This document shows positions 1 through 46,231 of a stretch of DNA of 64,000 nucleotides, one piece after another (the first letter of the stretch is position 1; every line of letters begins with the position of its first letter). The stretch covers positions 162,501 through 226,500 of the forward strand of contig JAXRKP010000581.1 of NCBI GenBank assembly GCA_037039925.1. The letters run 5' to 3'. The notes under the pieces were generated by a model. The model searched no databases. It had not been told where the DNA came from and saw only the letters and a program-made list of their open reading frames with translations. The position numbers were made by a program, and so were the translations under genes. Source of the stretch: Doris montereyensis. Taxonomy: Eukaryota > Mollusca > Gastropoda > Nudibranchia > Dorididae.

Positions 1-1046
1 ATCACTGCATCACTGAAACGGAACCATAAATTACTAAGCGACATCATCTGTTTCTGTCTGGTCATCTGTTTATTTGCCTTTTCCCTCTCCCTTTCTCTCT
101 GTCTATCTCTGTTTCTCACTGTCTCCATCTGTCGGTTTGTTTCTCTTTGTGGCTGTACCTGTCTGACTCTTTATCTCTGTCTCTCTCTATCTCAGTCCCT
201 CTCTGGCAGTCTGTCTCTTGCTAAAAACACATGCACGCACACACCCCCATACATTTTCGTTTGCAGCTTATATTGGTGAGTAGTTGGTGTATTCTGCTGA
301 TAGATCCTATTTCGTTCCCTTTCATTCGCCATGAGATCACTGCATTACAGGAACAAAAAGTAATTGCAATGAAATAGATAAAACAAAGGCACCCATATCC
401 GAAAAAAGAAGTGTTCTGGCCATCGTTTGATCAATGAAGGGTTCGTCATCCGAACATGTTACTGTCTTCTCTGGGTCTTGATTTAGATCTGTATCTGTAC
501 CTAATTCAAACAAAACAAAATTCTTGACCTATTGTAATATTTCGGTAGATCTATATTATCCTTTTTATTTATTTGCAGGCTAGTCACTGTCGGTGGCGAA
601 ACGGTCGATTACGAAAATTGCATGGTTTATGATTTGGATGATTAACCGGACTATGGGTGTCTAGCCAAATCCGGATAACCGATCCGGATACATTCTACCC
701 AGCTCATGACCCAGCCCCAGCCTCTTACCGTAAGATAAATTTAGATTTTCTATTCTCTGGAATCTACTAGAGTAGGTTAGCCTAGGCCTCTAGGCTGACA
801 GATCAAAGAACATTTAAGCTTCCCCGACCGGAAGCGGCACTTTCGGTTTCATCGAGATATGCTATAGATAATAATTTTTTCTAGATCTAGACCTGGCGCA
901 AATCGAAAGGGGATATTGTGTGCGAGTCGTCGATTTCCCCTTTCACATCACACTTGATAGAAAGAGCTCTCTGTGCTGTGGGATCCCCGAAACAAAGGCA
1001 TGTTCAAGTGGCTCTTGGTGAGTTCATCCCAGCACCCTCTTCAAAG
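1..1046. other. Upstream region of the MAP3K1-like gene
   Basis: No gene is supported here. Positions 60-215 are a CT-rich low-complexity stretch. Short TCTAGATC-type motifs begin near 880. An open frame in the same phase as the presumed start runs from 918, but its first 43 codons show nothing recognisable, and the 5' UTR or promoter could lie here. No clear TATA or other promoter element was identified. Confidence 0.4.
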
Positions 1047-35207
<34,161 letters not shown>

Positions 35208-35924
35208 ATATATCTTTAGATAAACACTTAGTTCAAACCACCATAACTACTTTTAATGTTCTTTTATATATATATATATCTCTATGAGTAATTCTCAAAA
35301 GATTGTTTTTTTTTTTTTACACAGGTCATCTGAATTAAAAATGAATTGAAATTTCGATGAAAATGTTGATACCATGAAGAGTAAATATTTTGTCCTTCAC
35401 CCAAATAAGCAACTTATTAGTTAGGGAGATTGTTTAACTCTCTTGCTGCTGCTCTCACAACTGTTGTAGGAAACTGGGCTAGGAGTAGTGCAATTCCTAC
35501 ACCCCTTGTCGAGACATGAATGAATAATTTAATGCGGCTGGTTAAGGACTTAAATCAAACTGCTGATCAGAATATATTACAGCCAACGAAGTTGGGGCAG
35601 CTGGGTAAAACAGTGAGCCCTGATACTGACATCAATGATAAAGATGATGTGTTCAGTTCAGCAAAGACGCATTGGCACTGAGGATGGGTCTAGAGGTGGG
35701 GATCTGAGGTTGGTTACCCAGTGAAGTGATGATGTGGGGAGAGGTTATTGTAAGTAATGTAAGGGGCATTGCAAGGGAAAAGATGTTGTAAAGATTTTTA
35801 AGTAGAAAAGCTGAAAGGGTTGGGGGAGGGGGGGTGTTGAGGATGAAGGTGATCAAGAAATTGACTGGACTGATGATACAGGTTTTCTTGTTGATTTCCC
35901 CTTCCCTGGCGACCCAAATCTTCA
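35208..35924. other. Probable MAP3K1 3' region
   Basis: Possible last short exon at 35325-35350 (acceptor ACACAG). AT-rich, with an ATATAT run near 35266. No other gene recognised. A possible polyadenylation signal AATAAA lies further on at 36224-36229. Confidence 0.4.
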
Positions 35925-36152
35925 CATACTAGACAGTCTTCACATACTAGACGATCTTCACATACTAGACAATCTTCACTAGACAATCTTCACATACTAG
36001 ACAATCTTCACATGCTAGACAATCTTCACTAGACAATCTTCACATACTAGACAATCTTCACTAGACAATCTTCACATACTAGACAATCTTCACTAGACAA
36101 TCTTCACATACTAGACAATCTTCACATACTAGACAATCTTCACATACTGGAC
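35925..36152 (+). repeat. Minisatellite of 14/18-bp units (ACTAGACAATCTTCACAT)
   Basis: About 14 units. An 18-bp form ACTAGACAATCTTCACAT alternates with a 14-bp form lacking the second ACAT, giving a mixed higher-order pattern. Near-identical units imply recent expansion. Confidence 0.92.
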
Positions 36153-36949
36153 AGTGGGCATTTGAATCCAACATGAATTTTTTGTTTTCTCCAGCCTGAG
36201 TCGAGGCAAACGTTACAAATGCAAATAAATAAGGATTCAGAGGATGCCTTGGGGCCAATTTGTTGTATTTCTTTTCATTGGTTTTTGGGGAGGAAAATGA
36301 AGTGGTCAGTGGGCTGTAGTCATGTTCCAGTTCCTTTTGTTCTATACCGTTGATTTATCTTATCCTTATCAATGGATAATGGATATATTATGTGCTGTGT
36401 AAGTTTGAAACGTTTTGTCTCTATACTTGGTGCTTCAAATAATTTTTTAAAAAGTTGATTTAAAATACCCAGCACTGAGAGTGGGCCAGTTCTAAATATT
36501 TAGCAGCAAGAGAGTTAATTTGAGTCTCATAAAGTTTGTGACTGACCATCCAAAAAATGTTAAAAATGTGTCCCTTCTATTTTGTATAAACAGGTGATGG
36601 CAGGAGAAAGGTGATTATTAGTGTGCACAAAACAAACCAAACAGCCTGAGAGCTGGCAAACGAGTTCAACGAAGCCTTCAGATGCCTTCATGCCCGTGCC
36701 TCTAGAGATGTTGACATGTTGGTCAATGTTTATTACTTTTGAAAACAAATGGCAGCAGCATGTTTAAAGTATTTTTTTACTCTGTTTTTAATTTAATAAT
36801 GGGTACCATATATAAAATGAGACATTTATATATAAAAAAAATATTTAAAAATACATATATGAGATGTACTGAAGCATTTTTATTGAGAGTATCAAATATT
36901 GAGCATCATTGAAAAAAGATTTAAGAATTGCTCACAGTAAAAAGTAAAG
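36153..36949. other. Intergenic stretch
   Basis: AT-rich; AATAAA at 36224-36229 could be a MAP3K1 polyadenylation signal. No coding or repeat feature was recognised. Confidence 0.5.
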
Positions 36950-37560
36950 TTCCCTCATGGCTGTTATGGCCTATAGAGCTGAAGCTTATCCCGGTTTCTA
37001 TACTGTGAAGTTGAACAGATGATAATGTATTACCCCTGGACAGGATGTCAGTCTGTGGCAGGTTTGACTCCCCAGTTGATGCGCATACCCATTGGCACCT
37101 GGGTTGAGTTGGGAAATGCATGGGAAATGTCTTTTCCTAAGGAACAGGGGTTCTCGGTAGTCCAAAGGCAAGGTGTCAGCCTCTCAACCAAAAGGTCTAG
37201 GGTTCAAGCCCTAACAGCTGAAAAAATTCTCAAGTTTTTTTTCGAGTTAAACCTGGCCCAGTTACGTGATTGACACCTAATCCCATCGGAGACGGATGAT
37301 AAAAAGGAGGTCCCGTGTGCAGATCACAGCGCTCTGTGCATATTAAAGATCCCTTGGCTGTTGTTTACAGGGCAGTCCTGGCATAATATAAAAAATTCTA
37401 CCGAAACCCCAAGAACCTTAGTTGTGGATGAGTAAAATCAAACAAACGAAACAAACAAAAACCTAAGGAACACAAATAACCCAATTTTGTCAGGATTCAA
37501 ACCCAGTATCTCAGGATCTAGAGTCTGGCGGAGGGAAGTCCAACCATTAGGTTGCTGCTG
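36950..37560 (-). mobile_element. Family A SINE, minus, split by a family B SINE
   Basis: The left part (36950-37146) carries the 3' body GGCCTATAGAGCTGAAGCTT...GGTTTCTATACTGTGAAG. The right part (37462-37560) carries the tRNA-like head with CAGGATTCAAACCCAG. The two parts join at a duplicated CCTAAGGAACA. Confidence 0.82.
37147..37461 (+). mobile_element. Family B SINE nested in a family A SINE
   Basis: 315 bp with tRNA-like head (GTAGTCCAAAGGCAAGG, B-box region AGGGTTCAAGCCC) and full B body, inserted with an 11-bp duplication CCTAAGGAACA at 37136-37146 and 37462-37472. Confidence 0.88.
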
Positions 37561-38124
37561 CCACTACTGCTCACACTCACAGTGGCCCCATTCAGATTTC
37601 TCCATGGCCTTTTTCAGGATAGCAGTCTGAACAGTCCCCATGTTGAATTTACTGGAACCAACAGGGTCCTTCTTAGCCAAGTGTGTCCACAAAGTTAAAC
37701 AGTACTTTTTAAGAGAAAATGATGTCTACAATCATCATTTATTTTTACAAAAAAAAGTGTCTGTAAGCATAATAATTATGCTTGGTATCTACACAAAGAC
37801 ACTTATTTTGTGTCCTGAAATTTTCACATTTTGTTCATTGCGTGGAAAGAGGGAAGGTTGTTTCAAATCATTTTAGGAATAATATAAATCAAATTGTTTT
37901 CATTTTTAAAGTTTTAGGACCATATCCTCATTTCTAATAAAATGAATGCCTTATTGGCTCAATGAAAACTGTTTGCTTCCATTTCTTCATGCTCTTTTTG
38001 TTCAATCTCAACTCATCTTTTGTATCATTGGAGTGGCACTTTGTGAAAAGCTGGCCTTGTACTGACCACTCATTCACTGAATTGTGTGAACAAAAACTAA
38101 AATGACTTCAGGACTGTAATGGCC

Positions 38125-38830
38125 CATAATAATAATAATAATAATAATAATGAATAGCATTTTTATAGCGCATATCCAAGAAATTACTTAATGCTCTATG
38201 CGCATTCAAAAAGAAAAGAAGTAGATCTATAATATTATAATTCATAATAGTATAGATAATGGTATACCAATTTCAATTACAAGGACAAGTATATAAATCA
38301 TCAAAATTTACATTCAAATTAATGGTGAAACATAATACACAAATTTTGTCAAATGAGATATGCCTTTTTGAAAAGATGGTGTTTCAATTGACATTTAAAT
38401 AGGTTGAGACTCTTTGCTTCTCTAATTTCCCTGGGTAAATCATTCCATACAACAGGGCCAACATAAGAAAATGAATGTTTGCCATACCTTTTGTAAGAGG
38501 GAGAAGTTCTTTCATATATTAATTTGTCACTCGACGATCGCAAAGTGCGAGAAGGGCGGCGGAGATTCAAAAATTGTGACAAATAGAGTGGTATAGTTCT
38601 AATAGAAGATTTAAAACAAAAAAGAGCAATTTTATAAGTGATACGGTCTTTGACCTGCAGCCAATGTAATTTCTTTAGATCTTGCGTTATATTATCTCTT
38701 TTACTCTTTTTGACGACTCTTGCTGCATTGTTCTGAACTACTTGGAGTCGTGATAACAGTCCTTTGGGAGATTGGCAAAGAGAGAGTTACAATAATCAAT
38801 CTTTGAAAGGACCAAAGACGTCATTAATGT
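38125..38830 (-). mobile_element. 3' end of a CR1/L2-like LINE
   Basis: The minus-strand 77-codon frame at 38349-38582 ends an RT-type protein: YERTSPSYKRYGKHSFSYVG, PVVWNDLPREIREAKSLNLF and KCQLKHHLF. This resembles the conserved C-terminal tail of CR1-like elements. An (AAT)n run at 38127-38152 lies at its 3' end. Heavily truncated. Confidence 0.75.
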
Positions 38831-38884
38831 TTTAGTCACATCAAATGTCAAAAATTGCCGAAAGTGGCTTATATTTCTGATTTG

Positions 38885-39072
38885 AAAATGGGGCATATCC
38901 CACTTTCTATACTGTGAAGCAGAACTAGTAATAATACTTCTTCTCCTGGACTGGATGCCGGTCTGAGGCAGGATTTACCCCTTACCTGATGGTAGTTGCC
39001 ATTTGCACATTGGTTCGGTGAGAAGATGTGTGTCAAGTGTCTTTCCCACAGACAGAAAATTGAAGTAAGCTA
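38885..39072 (-). mobile_element. Degenerate family A SINE
   Basis: Shares CATATCCCACTTTCTATACTGTGAAG, the GGACTGGATGCCGGTCTGAGG block and GTGTCTTTCCCA with family A. Head lost. Confidence 0.65.
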
Positions 39073-39699
39073 GCAACTAGCATTATTCATTTATTGACTT
39101 AAGTTTAAAATGTTAAATGACAAGAAGTGAAAACTCCACCACAGAAAAGAGAACGAGCACGTGATTTTTTGGTTACTGTAACCCTTTGAAAGGAAACGAA
39201 TGAGCAAAGTCTACAAGCTGATACAGCTACAGGCATTTCATAGTGTGATGGCAGTTGAAGAAGAGATAATGACAAAAAAATGGAGAGTAGAGAGGAGAAA
39301 AAAACAAGAAAGAGGTTGGTAATAGTGCTATTATAGATAATGAGATAGAAGGAAAGAGGTAAAGACAGGTGTGTAAAAGAAGAGAGGAAAAGTGAAAAGA
39401 TTTTCTAATTTAAGATTGGTATGATTGATAACGCTATTGGTGTATCTGTTGCCAGGTAGACAGAAGATTTTCTAATTTTAGGGTGGGGGGGGGTGGCTCC
39501 ATAGAAATAGAAATCCGTATTTGCCGAAAATGGGACAAATCTAGTTTATTGAATTTTTGGATGGAGCTGTTCATTCCCTCCATGATGATACCATAAAGTA
39601 AGAAGCTCATTATCAATTCTTTGAGTTTATAAAACAATTTTTTAGAAATGACATGCCCCGAAGGCTACGTTTCCATGTACGTAATGCCTGGTGTGTAAG

Positions 39700-41355
39700 T
39701 GTATTGAATGTTTTTGTGTGTGTGATGGGTATTGCCTGTTTCCATGTTTGTATGTGTGATGGGTATTGCCTGTTTCCATGTGTGTTTGATATTGCCTGTT
39801 TTGCGTGTTTTTGTATGTGTGATTGGTATTGCCTGCTTCCACGTGTTTGTGTGTGTGATGAGAGGCTGAGTATTGCCTTGTTCCATGTGTTTGTGTGTGA
39901 TGAGGGGCTGGGTATTGCCTGGTTCCATGTGTTTGTGTGTGTGATGAGGGGCTGGGTATTGCCTGGTTCCATGTGTTTGTGTGTGTGATGAGGGGCTGAG
40001 TATTGCCTGGTTCCATGTGTTTGTGTGTGTGATGAGAGGCTGGATATTGCCTGGTTCCATGTGTTTGTGTGTGTGATGAGGGGCTGAGTATTGCCTGCTT
40101 CTATGTGTGATGAGAGGCTGGGTATTGCCTGCTTCTATGTGTGATGAGAGGCTGAGTATTGCCTGCTTCTGTGTGTGATGAGACTAATGAGAGGCTGAGT
40201 ATTGCCTGCTTCTATGTGTGATGAGAGGCTGAGTATTACTTGCTTCTATGTGTGATGAGAGGCTGGGTATTGCTTGCTTCTATGTGTGATGAGAGGCTGA
40301 GTATTGCCTGCTTCCATGTGTTTGTATGTGTGATGAAAGGCTGGGTATTGCCTGGTTCCATGTGTTTGTGTGTGTGTGTGATGAAAGGCTGGGTATTGCC
40401 TCAGATTGCCTGGTTCCATGTGTTTGTATGTGTGATGAGAGGCTGAGTATTGCCTGGTTCCATGTGCTTGTGTGTGTAATGAGAGGCTGGGTATTGCCTG
40501 GTTCCATGTGTTTGTGTGTGTGATGAGGGGCTGAGTATTGCCTGCTTCTATGTGTGATGAGAGGCTGTGTATTGCCTGCTTCTATGTGTGATGAGAGGCT
40601 GGGTATTGCCTTCTTCTATGTGTGACTAATGAGGCTGAGTATTGCCTGGTTCCATGTGTTTGTGTGTGTGATGAGGGGCTGAGTATTGCCTGCTTCTATG
40701 TGTGATGAGGGCTGAGTATTGCCTGCTTCTATGTGTGATGAGAGGCTGATTGCCTGCTTATATGTGTGATAGGCTGGGTATTGCCTTCTTCTATGTGGGA
40801 TGAGACTAATGAGAGGCTGAGTATTGCCTGCTTCTATGTGTGATGAGAGCCTGAGTATTACCTGCTTCTATGTGTGATGAGAGGCTGGGTATTGCCTGCT
40901 TCTATGTGTGATGAGAGGCTGAGTATTGCCTGCTTCCATGTGTTTGTATGTGTGATGAAAGGCTGGGTATTGCCTGGTTCCATGCGTTTGTATGTGTGAC
41001 GAAAGGCTGGGTATTCCCTGGTTCCATGTGTTTGTATGTGTGATGAAAGGCTGGGTATTGCCTGGTTCCATGTGTTTGTGTGTGTGTGTGATGAAAGGCT
41101 GGGTATTGCCTCAGATTGTCTGGTTCCATGTGTTTGTATGTGTGATGAGAGGCTGAGTATTGCCTGGTTCCATGTGTTTGTATGTGTGATGAGAGGCTGA
41201 GTATTGCCTGGATCCATGTGTTTGTGTGTGTAATGAGAGGCTGAGTATTGCCTGGTTCCATGTGTTTGTGTGTGTGATGAGAGGCTGGGTATTGCCTGGT
41301 TCCATGTGTTTGTGTGTGTAATGAGAGGCTGGGTATTGCCTGGTTCCATGTGTTT
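39700..41355. repeat. 1.65 kb G/T-rich minisatellite, 44-bp and 33-bp unit forms
   Basis: Units contain ATGAGAGGCTGAGTATTGCC followed by TGGTTCCATGTGTTTGTGTG (long form) or TGCTTCTATGTGTG (short form). Around 40 units, arranged in blocks and with a larger duplicated segment (around 40240-40530 resembles 40860-41340). All frames on both strands are open because unit lengths are often multiples of three; I do not regard them as genes. Confidence 0.93.
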
Positions 41356-41407
41356 ATGAAGATGACTAACTAGATCTTAACCATGGTTTTTTATATGTAT
41401 TGCTACC

Positions 41408-41809
41408 TCAAGAAAAGGATAAAAAGAAAGCATACAGTAGGTGGTGGATGCATGAATGAAATATTGCAACAAAGTAAAAGCTTTGGCTTGATCGTTCAAA
41501 AACAGTAGGATTTTGCCTTATAATATCAATTAACTTATCCGATAGGTCATCTGGGATAATTTTCATCGCAACTTGCTGTTGTAGGCGGTCAAAATATAAC
41601 TGTGGAAACACGTGCTTCTCGAAAAATCGCCAGGAAGATCCTTGTTTCCGGTGCATTCGATCGATGGCCTGATCGTTCAAATACGTATCACACATCACGC
41701 ATCGTACACACATGGAAACACTTGTTAAATTTCTATTTCCATGTACATGTAATAGTTCACGCATCATGTACACATGGAAACGTACAATGACTCGATCATT
41801 CGAATGCAT
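41408..41809 (-). CDS. Unrecognised open frame, possibly transposon-derived
   Basis: 134 codons; the central part RFFEKHVFPQLYFDRLQQQ and DDLSDKLIDIIRQNPTVFE looks protein-like, and the second resembles the start of a MADF-type DNA-binding domain, which some Harbinger elements carry. The ends are low-complexity. A truncated element protein is possible. Confidence 0.3.
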   Translation of the reverse strand: MHSNDRVIVRFHVYMMRELLHVHGNRNLTSVSMCVRCVMCDTYLNDQAIDRMHRKQGSSWRFFEKHVFPQLYFDRLQQQVAMKIIPDDLSDKLIDIIRQNPTVFERSSQSFYFVAIFHSCIHHLLYAFFLSFS

Positions 41810-42584
41810 CTACGCATCACATTGACAATATTACCACGGAGACGCCTTTGTTGTTATACTTCCCTGTCCATTACATATAATCGCATACGCATCGCACATC
41901 ACGTACACATGGGACCGTAGGCTAACTTTCGACTTTCAGCACTGATGTGCTATAAAAGCCAGTAGTTGTATCTCAAGTACCGGGTCTTGCAATTTGGTAC
42001 TCTATAATCATCACAATGTACTTGATAAAAAAAACCCAACTATTTTTGACGAATTGTCCTCAATATTGTTCAAGGTCACCAGGAAAATACGTGACATATT
42101 CCACACACCTGTTATCAAAAGGTGACATTCAACATGAATATAAAATAAGGGAGCCGGGGAAGTTGAAACAGGGTCAGCAAGAAGTAGTTGAGAACCTCTC
42201 AACGTTTTATGACGTTTCAAAATATTTTCCCACACAGGGTCGACGAAGGAATGTTTAAGTTTAAAGTTTAATAACATTTCAAAGTGTCATCTTTAACAGG
42301 GCCGATGTTAATGTCTCAATGCTTTATGACGTTTCAAAGTACATGTATTACTATTATTATCTTACTCTTTTATAGTTTTACAGTTGTATATAAGAGAAAA
42401 CCCCCATTCAAATAACAGAAGTAAAAAAAAGTTTCAAATACGATTTCCTCTTAGTCTGACTGCAAACGCAGAGGCTTCATGGTCTCATCGACTTCCCATT
42501 GCTATTTTTAGAGAGTAGACATTGCAATTGGAGTGTCTCCTACTCCTATTCGAGACACACGTGTGATCGATGAACCCATAACCA

Positions 42585-42749
42585 AATTGTGGAGTCACTG
42601 TGATAAGGCCCTTTACGTACAGTTGATTCATCGACAAACTGACAGTTTAACCGACAGATGCTAATCTAGATCTGGGTCATCGTTGAACTGACAATTTGTC
42701 GATGAATCAACTGTACGTAAAGGGGCCTTATCACAGTGACTCCACAATT
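42585..42749. repeat. Foldback: about 63-bp inverted arms, 35-bp loop
   Basis: AATTGTGGAGTCACTGTGAT at 42585 is the reverse complement of the sequence ending 42749, and pairing continues through GTACAGTTGATTCATCGACA to about 42648/42684, with one extra base in the arm (GGCCC versus GGGGCC). This is consistent with a small MITE or foldback element. Confidence 0.9.
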
Positions 42750-43214
42750 CAGACGAACAGTTTTGATCTTTAAACTGTCAGTCCTTGACTGTTGTAGCTA
42801 GTTTGCACGAAATTCAAAACGTCAACAAAAATAAAACAAAACAAACACAAATTTAAACTCAGTAATCCAGCATTAAATTGTGTTCCCCGTGTAATTTTCA
42901 CTAATTTTGGGTCGCTGATCAAGACAATCACATTATTTTTCTGATTTGACTAATATTTAGGTAATTTTTAGATATCGTACAGTTTGTCGATGAATCATAC
43001 TGTGACACTGTGAATGTGATGACCTTACACTACACTATGTTAATGTGATAGCCTTTGCCGCCCTAGACAAAAAAATACTTTTTTTTGTTTTGTTTCAAAA
43101 TCAAGTTTAAGATTTGGAATCCTTAGCACTTGCGGGTTATTTGTGTCGCATAATTCAATAACAAAGTTTTATAAAAACATTTGAGAAAAATTTTGTACCA
43201 AATATTTTGGATTT

Positions 43215-43432
43215 GCCTCATTGGATTCCTCTTTTCCACAACCAATCTCATGGAAAAAGTTGATTCTCTCTTTTTCTGCAACCAATCTCATGGAAAAAGT
43301 TAGTTGGATTCCTCTCTTTTTCCGCAACCAATCTCATGGAAAAAGTTGGATTCCTCTCTTTTTCCGCAACCAATCTCATGGAAAAAGTTGGATTCTCTCT
43401 CTTTTCCGCAACCAATCCCATTCCCATGGAAA
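43215..43432 (+). repeat. Minisatellite, 38-45-bp unit, 5 copies
   Basis: Units read CAACCAATCTCATGGAAAAA followed by GTTGGATTCCTCTCTTTTTC with small length changes. Confidence 0.9.
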
Positions 43433-43887
43433 AAGTGAGGACGGAGAGATAACTAAGCGCCAAGTCCACAGCGTGACTATACGTACAATGTACATGTGTG
43501 TACACAGATTTTTACAGAGAAATGTGTTCACAGATGATATTTCCCAAATAAATATTAGATATTAAAGCATTGATGCCCTGTAAAAAAAATCCAAAACAAC
43601 AATGAAAACTAAGTTTTCGGGAGACGCACAGAATTCAAGAGTTGGGAACTTTGACATGGACACGTAGAGTGGAGGTTCCCATTCTTTAAGAAAGAAACAT
43701 TTCTCTTCACCTCTCTTCATCCGTTAGATTATTTCACCAAATATTTCAGCGTTGAGGAATTATCTGTACCTAGTGTCGACGCCTCTTTTGCTGCCGTATA
43801 AAAATAGAAAAGCATCCTTTTGAATTTAAAGTATATCTCCGTCGTCAATCTTGAACACCTGACAACAGTGACAGATTGTGAAGTTTT

Positions 43888-44191
43888 ATTTGATTAACCC
43901 ACATCCACAACTAAGGTGATCTCGGGGTTTTTGGTAGTTATAAATTTTTGTGTGTGCCCGGACTGCCATGTGAACAGCCAAGTGATCTTTAACGTGTACA
44001 GAGTGTTGTGATCTGCACACGGACCTCCTTTTTAATTTGTATCGTCCGTCTCCGATGGGACTAGATGTCGATCCATCTTCCTGGACCAGGGGGAGAGATT
44101 TCGATAATTTTTTTCTTCAACCGTTGGCGGGCTCAAACCCACTACCTTTTGGCTGAGAGGCCGACACCTTGCCTCTGGACTACCGAATCCC
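43888..44191 (-). mobile_element. Family B SINE, minus
   Basis: Full-length match to 12186-12487 and to the nested 37147-37461 copy in reverse; head GGCTCAAACCCACTACC at the right, next to a C-rich run. Confidence 0.85.
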
Positions 44192-45424
44192 CCCCCCCCC
44201 CCAGAATGTAAGAAGCGGAGAAGAAACTGAATCCAATCTGTCGCCTCCACTCTTCCTTTTCCTCCCTCCCATCCCCTCTCGCTCTCTCTCTCTCTCTCTC
44301 TCTAAAACACAACACACACACACACACACATATCGTATGTCCCTCAGCAGGCTGCCAATTTCTATCTGACACGTTGTTCTGGCTCATACCCACACACATT
44401 ACAAAGAGTGTCTTTACTTTTACGCATCACCGTATAATTTGTGTTTTAAAGACAAAGTATTCTACTTGTACTATTAGTTCATGGCGTTCTTTTTGTGTGT
44501 GTGTGTTTTAGTAAGGGTCACACAACCCAAACAAAATAGTTTTAACAGGTTTGGCCTACATCATTGCATAATGGCATGTACGTCATTCTTGAAACCACGG
44601 ACATGTGACGAATAGTTTGAAAATGAAAGAGAACAAGAATAGACGTAAAACTTCAAAGCAATCAAAGTGAAGTAGACTCTTGAAAACCTCGAGTCAACTT
44701 GAAATCGATGTTTAATCACACCATTACATAAATACCTGTTTCAGTGTTACCTGTCATTGGGAGATTGAGCAAAATAAACGTACGAAACACGAGTACCGAT
44801 ATAAACTGCACCGTAACTACCATCTTATCTATGTAAATGTTATGGTCTTTGCGAAGTCATTCAAAGCTGTCTGTTGTTATCCGTCTATCTGAGTATGTAG
44901 CAGACAGTGACAGACATATTATAAATATAGGGGTTACGTAGCAGGAGCAGTAGTGTATTTTTCATGTAACTATGGAACGCTTAGCTTTATCGAAAATGTC
45001 TAGCTTGCCTTGACTTGCAAGTTTAATACTTGCGAGCTGAAAATGGCGAATTAACAATAACAAAAGTTATATATTTTCCCTTTGTACTGTATACGTATTT
45101 GTTCCTATATTATAACCGTACTTACACAAATTGTCATTTTAGCCATGACCCATTGCCTCACTATTACATGTACTATAATATTTTGTCGTTAATTTTATTG
45201 GATAATTTTACGGTTTAGCCTCATTCTCAAATCTAAATGTAGATCTAAGCCGATACCGACGAGTGCAAATTTGACCTACTTTCTTTTACGCCGCTAACCC
45301 ATACAAATTACCCTTTATTGAAAGCCGCTCTTGTTCATTGCTTGCAGTCAACTAGCAAAATGATACACGAGTCTACAACTAGATCTACTAAAAGGATTGT
45401 TGTTTAATTTTATTAATTTACTGC
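44192..45424. other. Intergenic stretch
   Basis: Contains C-rich (44190-44202), CT (44280-44303) and CA (44312-44330) microsatellites. AT-rich beyond. No gene recognised. Confidence 0.6.
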
Positions 45425-45542
45425 ATCAACTATACACTGTGATCTCAGGGTGCATTATGGTACGAAGAAACAGCAAGATGAAAGATAAGCGGGAAAAAGT
45501 GAAAGGAAGAAGTAAGACATACCAGTAGCGCCCACCAACCGC
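45425..45542 (+). repeat. Dispersed palindromic repeat family D, copy left of Harbinger
   Basis: Core GTGATCTCAGGGTGCATTA then AAACAGCAAGATGAAAGATA and a GCGCCCACCAACCGCCC end. The same block appears inverted at 46368-46490. Confidence 0.8.
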
Positions 45543-45546
45543 CCAT

Positions 45547-46062
45547 TTACACTATAGGCGAGATCTCATACAGCGGTGTTCCGGCGACGGTTTCAGTCCA
45601 ATAAAAGTCTGCTGCATGTTTTCGAAAACCGCTTCTTTCTATTTTGTCTCTAGCCGTTTTCATAAGAGCAGAAAACCGTCTTTTTGTGAGGCGTGTGGTA
45701 AGATTACAGTGCAGATGAATTCGAGATGGACGACTACAAGAAGACACTTATTGAGCTTGTGAGAGCCAGGACTAATTTTTCTTCTACAGATATTGGATCC
45801 CGCCAATTACAACCCAGGGGTTCTAGATGCGGAAGCATTAGTGTTTTGAGTTCCCCATAAGTTTTGTATGACATTCTTAAATAGTCGAAGAACAAATTGT
45901 CATCTTTACGCGTCATCAATGAGCAGAAAGTTCTTTGAAACTCTCCTCTTGTGCTCCTCAAGAGAAGATGTTCACGACACCACATGGTGCATTTTTTCTC
46001 TTCTTCTTTGTATTTATTAGCAATGCTAGCGCAATCAAAGTATCTTCATCAGGAGAATCCAT
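45547..46062 (-). pseudogene. PIF/Harbinger-like transposase, truncated and frameshifted
   Basis: An ATG at 46062 starts MDSPDEDTLIALALLINTKK, then after a frame change comes WCREHLLLRSTRGEFQRTF, DNLFFDYLRMSYKTYGELKT and DPISVEEKLVLALT (45734-45985). This is the N-terminal region of Harbinger-type nucleases (basic run, WxxR, FR/LRMS, I-EEKL). The catalytic DDE part is absent. The frame at 45547-45747 follows, ending FYWTETVAGTPLYEI, of unknown identity. Possible inverted ends TTTACA...TAGGC lie near 45547 and 46185. Confidence 0.72.
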
Positions 46063-46231
46063 GATAACGAAAGGAAGTCTGACTGCCTATGCCGTTCCGA
46101 CTTGTCGCGTCTCCTATGTGAGGGGGATCAAGACCTGTCGTGAGCTGTGTGCCTTCCTATGGAAGGTCGGCCTAAGAGGCATGTAAACGGGGGGTGGGGA
46201 GAAGGGTGGTTACTAAGAAAACTCGATAATT

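Larger units (their letters stand above)
39663..41922. mobile_element. Probable DNA-transposon remnant with inverted ends
   Basis: The left end GGCTACGTTTCCATG...TACGTAATG (39663-39686) and the right end, read in reverse, GCCTACGGTCCCATGTGTAC GTGATG (41897-41922), are similar inverted termini. The termini recall PIF/Harbinger-type ends. Between them lie the 1.65 kb minisatellite and an open frame (41408-41809). Inference from termini only. Confidence 0.45.

Noticed and set aside
35925..36152. CRISPR-like array
   Set aside because: Units are contiguous without unique spacers, in a eukaryotic intergenic region; a minisatellite.
39613..41349. Many overlapping open frames of 65-163 codons
   Set aside because: Minisatellite read-through in several frames on both strands; the repetitive EPGNTQPLITHTNTW-like product is a by-product of unit length.
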